From Caldisericia bacterium (GTDB lineage Bacteria > Caldisericota > Caldisericia > UBA6126 > JAGPKI01), in contig JAGPKI010000058.1 of the NCBI GenBank assembly GCA_018054005.1, positions 1-8,934 on the forward strand: a stretch of 8,934 nucleotides of DNA, written 5' to 3'. This document shows, piece after piece, positions 1 through 4,589 of this stretch (positions are counted from its first letter, which is position 1; the number at the start of each line of letters is the position of its first letter). A program made the position numbers and the translations under genes. Under the pieces are notes generated by a model. That model saw only the letters and a program-made list of their open reading frames with translations, was not told where the DNA came from and ran no database searches.

Positions 1-1
1 A

Positions 2-10
2 TGATATAAT
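2..10 (+). promoter_or_regulatory. Extended -10 promoter of the tRNA-Asn gene
   Basis: A perfect TATAAT lies at 5-10 and is preceded by TGA, making an extended -10 box. The predicted start, about 7 bases downstream, falls one or two bases before the mature tRNA 5' end at 19. The -35 region is outside the window. Confidence 0.6.
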
Positions 11-18
11 TTTTCTAT

Positions 19-90
19 TCCGCGGTGGCGCAATGGTAGCGCGAGGGACTGTTAATCCCCAGGTTGCAGGTTCGAATCCTGCCCGCGGAG
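19..90 (+). tRNA. tRNA-Asn (anticodon GTT)
   Basis: A full cloverleaf can be traced. The acceptor stem is 19-25 with 83-89, the D stem 28-31 with 39-42, the anticodon stem 45-48 with 56-59 (an A-C mismatch at 44/60), and the T stem 66-70 with 78-82 around loop TTCGAAT. The anticodon loop CTGTTAA puts GTT at 51-53, which reads Asn codons. G90 is the discriminator base, as usual for bacterial tRNA-Asn. CCA is not encoded, because G90 is followed by CAG, so the end must be added enzymatically. The 3' half overlaps the recombinase gene on the other strand, making this the likely integration target. Which copy is original cannot be told from the window. Confidence 0.95.
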
Positions 91-1656
91 CAGTTGGTGA
101 AATTCGACCCCAAAAGGGTCGGATTTTGCTTTATTTATGCGGTTTTCCAGCGGTTCGAAATTTTCATTAGTGGCACTTACCGCACTAGCTAAAACTTCAA
201 AGGGTTTGCTGTAGTTTATCTTTAATTTACCTGCTTCTAAGTAAAAGTTCGAAAATATTAGCTTTAAGAGCGTTCTTTTCTCTTCTATCTCAGCTTTTTG
301 ATAAATTTCCTTAGCTCTTTGAGAAAGCTCTAAAATACTAATTCCAAGTTCAAAATATTTAGTTTGAGCACTGCTTTGCCTTTCAATAGAAGCTACTATT
401 TCTTCTTTTTCCTCAGTATATTGTTTAAACTTTTCCTCATAAAATTCAGGCGTTATATTGCCATCAAGTTTATCATCATACAAAGCATTTAATCTTTTTT
501 GGATTTGCTCATAGCGATGGTTTAACTCTTCTAAAGATTTATTATGGTATTCTACTTCATCTTGATGGCTTTCCTGCAAAGCTTTCTTAATCCACTCAGC
601 CAACCTTTGATTTTTAATGGTAATTTTATCAAGGTAGGGGAGTATTTCTTTTTCTAATTCTTCCTGTCTAAAACTTTTATGGGGATTCACTGGACAATTT
701 TTATATTTACTGTGCTCTCCATACCAATGCCCTTTCTTGGTATACCAAGTAATTACTCCATTGCAATTACTGCACCTTATTAATCCCTTAAATAATGGGA
801 AGTGCTTTCTGTATTTTGGAGTTGTTTTGCTATTAAGAATATTTTGCACTTTGTCAAACAACTCCTTGGAAATTAACGGTTCTTGATCGCCTTTATGAAT
901 TTCATTATTCCAGCGTATTTTGCCGCAATAAAACGGATCAGAAAGTATACTTCCTAATCTACTTTTAACTAATTTATTTCCGCCTCTTGTTCTAAATCCT
1001 TCATCATACATTTTTTGAACTAATTTATTCAAAGAATACTCGCCGGTTGCGTAATATTCAAACATTTTTCTTACAAAAGGAGCTTTTTCTTCATCGATAA
1101 TATGAATTTTATGCCCTTTTTCTCCAATAGTTTTATAGCCGAGAGGAGGTTTAGTAGGAAGTTGACCTTCTCTTATTTTCTCTGCTTGTCCCTTTTTAAC
1201 TTCTTCAGACAAGTTATCGATGTAGTTTTGAGCAAAAACAATTCTAATATTCCAATTTAATTTTTCTTGAGAGCGGGAGTTTTTATTTAATATAAGAGAA
1301 TCCTTAACTAAATGAACTTGTCTTCTTTCATCTTCGTTAAGCCAATCATTTATTAAAACTGCATCTTTTAAATTCCTGGTAAGCCTGTCTGTCTTTTCGC
1401 AAATAATAACTTTTATATTATTCTTTTTTACATAATTCATCATTTCAGTAAAAATTTTTCTTTGATATTTTCCGCTTGCTGATTCTGAAATAGAAAACAC
1501 CTTAACAATTATAAAACCATTATTTTTTGCATACTCTTTAAGAAATTTTTCTTGGGCAGGTAGAGAATAACCAGTTTCTTCCTGCTCTTTTGATGACACT
1601 CGACAGTATATCACTGCTTTTGTGTTTTTTATGATTTTATTTGCGTAATTTTGCAT
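52..1656 (-). CDS. Large serine recombinase (site-specific integrase)
   Basis: This DNA integrase/excisionase acts through a serine-DNA covalent intermediate. Counting from the ATG at 1656 (534 residues), the resolvase catalytic domain carries YCRVSS with nucleophile Ser21 and the conserved TDRLTR stretch near residues 89-94. A recombinase domain follows (GQLPTKPPLGYK, about 155-270), then a zinc-ribbon-like segment (CSNC at 295-298, Cys321) and a long charged coiled coil (about 355-430), the usual large-serine-recombinase order. A TTG nine bases upstream is also in frame; I prefer the ATG, although neither has a good ribosome site. The last 12 codons, ending LRGQDSNLQPGD, and the stop are antisense to the tRNA-Asn gene. 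The gene stands behind its own promoter and a terminator-bearing leader. It is very probably the integrase of the element that fills this window. Confidence 0.93.
   Translation of the reverse strand: MQNYANKIIKNTKAVIYCRVSSKEQEETGYSLPAQEKFLKEYAKNNGFIIVKVFSISESASGKYQRKIFTEMMNYVKKNNIKVIICEKTDRLTRNLKDAVLINDWLNEDERRQVHLVKDSLILNKNSRSQEKLNWNIRIVFAQNYIDNLSEEVKKGQAEKIREGQLPTKPPLGYKTIGEKGHKIHIIDEEKAPFVRKMFEYYATGEYSLNKLVQKMYDEGFRTRGGNKLVKSRLGSILSDPFYCGKIRWNNEIHKGDQEPLISKELFDKVQNILNSKTTPKYRKHFPLFKGLIRCSNCNGVITWYTKKGHWYGEHSKYKNCPVNPHKSFRQEELEKEILPYLDKITIKNQRLAEWIKKALQESHQDEVEYHNKSLEELNHRYEQIQKRLNALYDDKLDGNITPEFYEEKFKQYTEEKEEIVASIERQSSAQTKYFELGISILELSQRAKEIYQKAEIEEKRTLLKLIFSNFYLEAGKLKINYSKPFEVLASAVSATNENFEPLENRINKAKSDPFGVEFHQLLRGQDSNLQPGD
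100..132 (+). terminator. Intrinsic terminator of the tRNA-Asn transcript
   Basis: An 11-bp stem pairs 100-110 with 116-126, with one G-U pair and loop CAAAA. It is followed by TGCTTTATTTA. It starts 10 bases after the tRNA and faces the right way to end its transcript. The same bases encode the recombinase residues KSDPFGVEF on the minus strand, so the hairpin is fixed by two functions at once. Confidence 0.6.
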
Positions 1657-1707
1657 ACTTTTCAAATATTTCTTTTATTATTTTAAAAATTTACACTATT
1701 TATACAT

Positions 1708-1779
1708 ATAAATAAAAAAGGGATAGTCCTGCTGGACACCGCTTCTTTCGAGAGCAGTAGGCAGAAACTATCCCTTTTT
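1708..1779 (-). terminator. Intrinsic terminator inside the recombinase leader
   Basis: The 13-bp stem (1779-1767 with 1727-1715) has core GGGATAGT/ACTATCCC and A5/U5 extensions, and is followed by TTTTTTATTTAT. The 39-base loop contains the second strands of P1 and P2. Formation would stop transcription about 50 bases before the recombinase start codon. Because A and T runs flank both sides it could also act on plus-strand transcripts. Confidence 0.65.
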
Positions 1780-1804
1780 ACTCTCGAAATGATTAACGGT
1801 GTCC
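1714..1804 (-). promoter_or_regulatory. Two-state structured leader of the recombinase gene (candidate attenuator)
   Basis: Read on the minus strand, P1 GGACACCG (1804-1797) pairs with CGGTGTCC (1741-1734), and P2 TTTCGAGAG (1789-1781) pairs with CTCTCGAAA (1754-1746). All pairs are Watson-Crick. The loop of P2 holds AAAAAGGGATAGT (1779-1767), which pairs over 13 bp with ACTATCCCTTTTT (1727-1715) just after P1 closes. Only six bases link P1 to the second strand of that stem, too few to span a stacked 17-bp P1/P2, so the two folds should exclude one another. P1 begins exactly at the start predicted from the TATAAT box. I recognise no known riboswitch or ribozyme consensus. It could instead be a free small RNA, or the repeats could be recombinase binding sites in DNA. 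Confidence 0.65.
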
Positions 1805-1810
1805 ATTATC

Positions 1811-1838
1811 ATTATAATTTTTATCTGGTTAAAAGCAA
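1811..1838 (-). promoter_or_regulatory. Promoter of the recombinase leader
   Basis: On the minus strand, TTGCTT (1838-1833), a 16-bp spacer and a perfect TATAAT (1816-1811) are followed by six bases and then GGACACCG, the first strand of the leader fold. The match of predicted +1 with the stem start supports both features. The phased T-tract region begins about 15 bp upstream of the -35. Confidence 0.6.
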
Positions 1839-1852
1839 GTGTGTGCGTGATA

Positions 1853-2031
1853 TTTCCTACCTTTTCCTACCTTTTCCTACCTTTTCCTACCTTTTTCTGC
1901 ATTTTTCTGTATTTTTTATAAGTTTTCGTAGGTTTTCGGCACTTTTTTCTGACATCTTTTGATAATTTTTAAATAATTTTCTCTAATTTTCAGTAATTTT
2001 CTGAGGTTTTCTGAGGTTTTCTGATGTTTTT
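1853..2031. repeat. Helically phased T-tract array (predicted intrinsically curved DNA)
   Basis: Eighteen runs of 3-6 T (A on the minus strand) have centres at about 1854, 1864, 1874, 1884, 1894, 1904, 1915, 1925, 1935, 1946, 1959, 1968, 1979, 1989, 1999, 2009, 2019 and 2029. The mean spacing is about 10.3 bp, close to the DNA helical repeat. The part next to the promoter is a near-perfect 10-bp tandem repeat (TTTTCCTACC). The distal part drifts to TTTTCTGAGG-type units, so it is the phase rather than the sequence that is kept. Phased A-tracts are known to bend DNA and, just upstream of a promoter, to aid RNA polymerase binding. A binding platform for the recombinase or another protein is an alternative. 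Confidence 0.8.
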
Positions 2032-2177
2032 ATAGTTGCTACGTGCTTTAAAAGTGTAAGCATCTTAAAATTAAATATTCTTTATTATAAGAAAATATAT
2101 TTTTTACCTTTTCGTTGTTTTTTTATTTTTAAAACTTAACTTCTATTATTTATTTCCTCTTGTTAGAAGATAATATA
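2032..2177. other. AT-rich non-coding stretch with a second minus-strand TATAAT
   Basis: No reading frame or RNA gene is visible. A perfect minus-strand TATAAT sits at 2089-2084 but has no recognisable -35 at normal spacing. CTTCTA (2140-2145) and TAGAAG (2164-2169) form only a weak inverted repeat. The stretch separates the palindromic sites from the curved array. Confidence 0.4.
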
Positions 2178-2240
2178 GACTATAGTATTTACTCTATTAT
2201 TTACTATAGTAATGGCAAAAAGAATACTTACTATAGTAAG
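2178..2240. promoter_or_regulatory. Three ACTATAGT palindromic sites (candidate operators)
   Basis: The core ACTATAGT occurs at 2179-2186, 2203-2210 and 2231-2238, 24 and 28 bp apart. The second copy sits in a perfect 12-bp palindrome (TTACTATAGTAA, 2201-2212) and the third in a perfect 14-bp one (CTTACTATAGTAAG, 2227-2240). With no loop bases they make poor RNA hairpins, so binding sites for a dimeric DNA-binding protein are the better reading. They start four bases after the stop of the SpoVG-like gene. The ligand is unknown; the small proteins or the winged-helix protein encoded nearby are candidates. Confidence 0.55.
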
Positions 2241-2243
2241 GGA

Positions 2244-2558
2244 TTAATCTTTTTCTTCAACTGCTGGTATTGTTGTGTAATCATACTCTTTAATTGCTTC
2301 TTTCTCAATTTCTCTCCATAAAGAACTTTCTACTAATACAAACTTAAAAAAGCTCTTTCCCGTGCTTTTGCTTGGCGGGACCAAATATGGATTCCCATCG
2401 TATTTACTCTTACGAATTGTAAATCCATTAACAGTAAAATGTCGTTCGTGTTCGTCTATAAACTTCATTGAGACATAAGCAAGCAAATCCGGATGTTTAT
2501 TGTCTTCTGTTGGTTTTATTGTAAATGTTAATTCTTTAATGTTTATTTTCATATTCAT
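2244..2558 (-). CDS. SpoVG-like small nucleic-acid-binding protein
   Basis: This is a 104-residue protein. The stretch LLAYVSMKFIDEHERHFTVNG, followed by IRKSKYDGNPYLVPPSKSTG and the ending EIEKEAIKEYDY, follows the SpoVG layout: beta strands, a G-x-x-x-x-x-PS loop, then a helix ending in a conserved Tyr. SpoVG proteins bind DNA and RNA and regulate transcripts; relatives occur on phages and mobile elements. This reading is by pattern only and the identity is probably low. A second ATG six bases downstream is possible. Upstream GAGG lies about 18 bases away, too far for a normal ribosome site. It is the last gene of a minus-strand group with the 74-, 62- and 79-residue proteins, 66 bp after the 74-residue gene. 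Confidence 0.55.
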   Translation of the reverse strand: MNMKINIKELTFTIKPTEDNKHPDLLAYVSMKFIDEHERHFTVNGFTIRKSKYDGNPYLVPPSKSTGKSFFKFVLVESSLWREIEKEAIKEYDYTTIPAVEEKD

Positions 2559-2624
2559 ATAAAACTACACAAATAACCTCAAACCCCTCTCAAATCGCTA
2601 AATTACCCCTATTTTTGGTTGTCC

Positions 2625-2849
2625 TCAGCTACTTTTCTCACTACCTTGAGATAACTCAAAAAGTTGCTGAAGGAGTTCTTTTTTATCTTTTGAATCATAA
2701 TCGTCTTTATCAACCAGTTTGTTGAAGTAGCGAGCAATAGTTTGCCTTGAGAACTTTCTGCCCTCCACCGCTTCTGCAAAACAGATGTAATCACTCAAAT
2801 AGGGATTTTCTTTTCTGACTTTATTAAAAACTCTTTCAATTGATCTCAT
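2625..2849 (-). CDS. Small conserved-looking protein, unknown function (74 aa)
   Basis: I prefer the ATG at 2849, giving MRSIERVFNKVRKENPYLSD and 74 residues. An in-frame ATG at 2912 would add 21 residues that lie wholly inside the preceding gene. The sequence is charged and predicted helical, with KFSRQTIARYFNKLVDKDDY in the middle, which reads like a helix-turn-helix in which FSRQTIARYFNKL could be the recognition part. I have the impression of similar proteins beside serine recombinases in Patescibacteria but cannot verify this. The start overlaps the 62-residue gene by 14 bp, so the pair is probably translationally coupled. A DNA-binding role is inference. Confidence 0.7.
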   Translation of the reverse strand: MRSIERVFNKVRKENPYLSDYICFAEAVEGRKFSRQTIARYFNKLVDKDDYDSKDKKELLQQLFELSQGSEKSS

Positions 2850-3024
2850 TTTTCTTTGTGTCCAATATGTTGGATTTTTTATTTCTTGATTCGACCTTTG
2901 CCAATAAGTCAAAAGTTTTCACAAGTGTGTTTGCGATTTCAGTTAACTCCTCTTTTCCAAGATTTTTCCCATAATCCTCTCTCACAATCTGCTGTAATTC
3001 TTGTAGAAGTGTTTCACTTATCAT
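2836..3024 (-). CDS. Small helical protein, unknown function (62 aa)
   Basis: This is a 62-residue, highly charged, all-helical-looking protein (ISETLLQELQQIVREDYGK, then ELTEIANTLVKTFDLLAKV). I know no function for it. It starts 12 bases after the DUF5659-like stop. AGGAGA spans the end of that upstream gene but sits about 16 bases from this ATG, longer than ideal. It overlaps the next gene by 14 bp, which supports one transcript for the group. The regular hydrophobic pattern and lack of a signal peptide or membrane segment suggest a cytoplasmic protein, perhaps a partner of the overlapping 74-residue protein. Confidence 0.7.
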   Translation of the reverse strand: MISETLLQELQQIVREDYGKNLGKEELTEIANTLVKTFDLLAKVESRNKKSNILDTKKNEIN

Positions 3025-3036
3025 AAAAAAACAAGT

Positions 3037-3276
3037 TTATTCTCCTGAGTATATTCGGCTCTTCAGATTCTTTTGATTATTAAAAAGTGTTAGTGCTGGT
3101 AGCTTAATCCTGTCATTGAAATAATCATTAACCACTTGTTCAATATTCTTCTTTCGTTTAAAAACAAACGCTATCTTTTTCGGATTAGATCTATCTAATT
3201 CCAGTAATTCATAGTTGAGTGTTACCAGCACTGTAGCAAGCCCTAAATCAAACGTTGAAAACTCATTTTGATTCAT
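3037..3276 (-). CDS. DUF5659-like small protein (79 aa)
   Basis: The sequence STFDLGLATVLVTLNYEL, then DRSNPKKIAFVFKRKKNIEQ and a tail ending in LKSRIYSGE, fits my memory of DUF5659. These are short alpha/beta proteins found on mobile elements and in Patescibacteria, with no established function. The start ATG at 3276 has no Shine-Dalgarno sequence. It is the first gene of the minus-strand group that runs on through the 62-, 74- and 104-residue genes. A strong terminator hairpin sits only 25 bases upstream, so either transcription starts downstream of it or reads through it. The family call is moderately sure; the role is unknown. Confidence 0.7.
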   Translation of the reverse strand: MNQNEFSTFDLGLATVLVTLNYELLELDRSNPKKIAFVFKRKKNIEQVVNDYFNDRIKLPALTLFNNQKNLKSRIYSGE

Positions 3277-3289
3277 AGTTATTTAATTT

Positions 3290-3331
3290 TTTAATAAATA
3301 AAAAATAGACTCTTTTTTATGAGTCTATTTT
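3290..3331 (-). terminator. Intrinsic terminator after the winged-helix gene
   Basis: A perfect 11-bp stem, AAAATAGACTC (3302-3312) with GAGTCTATTTT (3321-3331), has an 8-base loop. On the minus strand it continues into TTATTTATT. It lies 44 bases after the stop of the 302-residue gene and is well placed to end that transcript. It is also in the leader of the DUF5659-like gene if that gene's promoter is the TTGACT pair upstream. Confidence 0.75.
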
Positions 3332-3335
3332 ATAA

Positions 3336-3374
3336 AATAGATAGTTGATTCAACTGAGAGTCAACAGAGTCAAC
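3336..3374 (-). promoter_or_regulatory. TTGACTC repeats, possible promoter/operator of the small-gene group
   Basis: On the minus strand, GTTGACTCT occurs twice 9 bp apart (agagtcaac at 3357-3365 and 3366-3374 on plus), followed by the related TTGAATC inside AGTTGA-T-TCAACT (3343-3355). TTGACT at 3364-3359 with a 17-bp spacer reaches TCTATT (3341-3336), a 4-of-6 match to a -10 box. The repeats could be stacked -35 elements or an operator. The evidence is thin. Confidence 0.3.
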
Positions 3375-4283
3375 TTAATATTTTCTATAAAATGTTCTGC
3401 CTTTTACACAAAATAATTTTAATTCTGTTTTCTCTTCTACTTTTTTATTTACTTTTCTTACAGCATCATAAATTGTTCGCCATTTAATATCTAAATCATC
3501 CATTTCCTCTGCTATTTCATCCCAACACACAATTTTACCCTTTTCTCTTTGAAATAAAGATTTACATACATCAAATTGCTTAGAGCCAACAGGGAGAGGT
3601 ATTTCTACATTTCCCCAAACTATTTTAGGTGGATTTTCAATCAACTTAGGAGATATTTGTTTTAGATTTTTATTTTTGTTTCCTTCTGCAGCCATCTTTA
3701 AAGTTTCATATTCTTCTTTTATTTCCGATATGCTCTTAAACAGTTTTATATCGCATTCAAAAGCATTAAAACCAATATTAAAAAATCCTCCGCATAATTT
3801 CAAAAACTTTTCTTTCCGTAACCTATCAATAGTTTTAAAAAAATCAATGTGCTCATTACCCTCATAAAGAAAATCGTTATTACTAATCCTAAATTGATCA
3901 TTTTCTAACTTACGTGCCTTATAAATAATTTCTTTTTTAACGATATTCAGTTGTTTTTCTTCACCATATGGTTCAGTAACCACTGTATTAAAATTATTAA
4001 ATTTCTGATCAATAAACTTCTGTAATTTTTTCCAATTTACAACTTCAAAATCAATATTAAAATCAGTATACTTTCTTTCAATTGTTGGAACATTCTCAAA
4101 ATATAATCGATATACACTATTTATGTCCAAATCATTTATTTTAAGATTTTTAATGAGCTTAAGTTTTAATAATTCATTAAGCACATCTAAAAATTGCCCA
4201 AAATAAAATTTTCTTTTTATGTTTATTTTTCTGTGAGCTTTTTGTCCAAGAATCTCACATAAAATTATCAAATTTTCTTTCAT
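3375..4283 (-). CDS. Winged-helix protein, putative regulator (302 aa)
   Basis: I do not recognise the first 200 residues, which are Lys- and Phe-rich and mixed helix and strand. The last 80 (about 222-302) look like a winged helix of the OmpR/PhoB C-terminal type. A strand pair, VEIPLPVGSKQFDVCKSLF, is followed by DEIAEEM, the helix WRTIYDAVRKVNKKV and a closing hairpin GRTFYRKY. No receiver domain or ATPase motif is present. The gene has its own promoter (4314-4343) and terminator (3302-3331). It is divergent from the restriction-modification operon, with about 60 bp between the two predicted promoters, the usual position for a regulator of the neighbouring transcript. The start has a weak upstream site (AAGATGAAAA). 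Control of the divergent operon is inference. Confidence 0.7.
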   Translation of the reverse strand: MKENLIILCEILGQKAHRKINIKRKFYFGQFLDVLNELLKLKLIKNLKINDLDINSVYRLYFENVPTIERKYTDFNIDFEVVNWKKLQKFIDQKFNNFNTVVTEPYGEEKQLNIVKKEIIYKARKLENDQFRISNNDFLYEGNEHIDFFKTIDRLRKEKFLKLCGGFFNIGFNAFECDIKLFKSISEIKEEYETLKMAAEGNKNKNLKQISPKLIENPPKIVWGNVEIPLPVGSKQFDVCKSLFQREKGKIVCWDEIAEEMDDLDIKWRTIYDAVRKVNKKVEEKTELKLFCVKGRTFYRKY

Positions 4284-4313
4284 ATTAATTAATTTTCATC
4301 TTAATTTACTTAT

Positions 4314-4343
4314 ATTTTACCATTTATTATGGGTTAAGAGCAA
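4314..4343 (-). promoter_or_regulatory. Promoter of the winged-helix gene
   Basis: On the minus strand, TTGCTC (4343-4338), an 18-bp spacer and TAAAAT (4319-4314) are preceded by TGG, an extended -10. The predicted start is about 25 bases before the ATG at 4283. Confidence 0.5.
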
Positions 4344-4356
4344 CCCCCAAAACTCT

Positions 4357-4390
4357 CTCCGAGATATCTCTCTCGGAGCTTTATTTTTTA
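4357..4390 (+). terminator. Inverted repeat between divergent promoters (terminator-like or operator)
   Basis: CTCCGAGA (4357-4364) pairs with TCTCGGAG (4371-4378) around a 6-base loop and is followed by CTTTATTTTTTA, as in a plus-strand terminator. No plus-strand gene precedes it. The repeat also contains a perfect 10-bp palindrome GAGATATCTC (4361-4370). It may be the leftover terminator of a lost gene, or an operator centred between the two divergent promoters. Confidence 0.5.
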
Positions 4391-4399
4391 GGTAAATTA

Positions 4400-4408
4400 T
4401 GGTATTTT
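4400..4408 (+). promoter_or_regulatory. Extended -10 promoter of the restriction-modification leader
   Basis: TGG followed by TATTTT (4403-4408) forms an extended -10. Six bases later comes G4415, the first base of the leader's outer stem, the same spacing as at the recombinase promoter. No good -35 is visible, which an extended -10 can tolerate. Confidence 0.5.
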
Positions 4409-4414
4409 AAAAGT

Positions 4415-4553
4415 GCTACCACATTCACATAGTTTCGGTGAGATGGGTTTGCCCTTTCAGTCCGCTTGCGAGCTGAAAGGGCGACATAGACGCACACAAG
4501 CGGACATCTCACCGATGTTAGTGAGTGTGGTAGCCGTTATGTCGCCCTTTTTT
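4415..4553 (+). promoter_or_regulatory. Pseudoknotted two-state leader RNA of the restriction-modification gene
   Basis: P1 is 14 bp (4415-4428 with 4521-4534, one G-U) and P2 is 10 bp (4436-4445 with 4505-4514). P3 is a 10-bp hairpin (GCCCTTTCAG 4451-4460 with 4473-4482). Its loop TCCGCTTG (4461-4468) pairs perfectly with CAAGCGGA (4497-4504), directly abutting the second P2 strand, so pseudoknot and P2 can stack. A competing 13-bp terminator stem (4476-4488 with 4538-4550) takes seven bases from P3 and crosses P1. Every helix is visible as direct complementarity. I match it to no known riboswitch, T-box or ribozyme. It could be a ligand-, protein- or RNA-responsive switch, or a separate small RNA ending at the terminator. 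Confidence 0.75.
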
Positions 4554-4558
4554 GTTTT
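4476..4558 (+). terminator. Intrinsic terminator competing with the leader fold
   Basis: AAAGGGCGACATA (4476-4488) pairs with TATGTCGCCCTTT (4538-4550) over 13 bp. It is followed by TTTGTTTT and lies 31 bases before the preferred start codon. The 49-base loop contains the pseudoknot strand and the second strands of P2 and P1. Confidence 0.7.
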
Positions 4559-4589
4559 GGAGAGAAAACAGAAAAGGCGTAGTGTTTCT

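Noticed and set aside
1853..2031. CRISPR array or protein-coding repeat
   Set aside because: The period is 10 bp with no spacers of 25-40 bp, and the sequence drifts while only the T-runs persist; no open frame crosses it.
2609..2794. 61-residue minus-strand frame
   Set aside because: It overlaps the 74-residue gene in another frame, with no ribosome site or recognisable features.
2850..2912. 21-residue N-terminal extension of the 74-residue protein
   Set aside because: It lies wholly inside the 62-residue gene on the same strand; the internal ATG at 2849 leaves the usual short overlap.
3676..3867. 63-residue plus-strand frame
   Set aside because: It is antisense to the winged-helix gene, with composition typical of a shadow frame.
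4415..4553. T-box or other named riboswitch, or type III toxin-antitoxin RNA
   Set aside because: No T-box core (GGUGGNACCGCG-like) or other consensus I know is present, there is no tandem RNA repeat, and the downstream protein is not a ToxN-type nuclease.
4413..4589. N-terminal 59-residue extension of the restriction-modification protein from a GTG
   Set aside because: The DNA is explained by leader helices and a terminator, the predicted transcript starts at or after the GTG, and the 4590 ATG has a GAAAAGG upstream and begins the conserved-looking domain.
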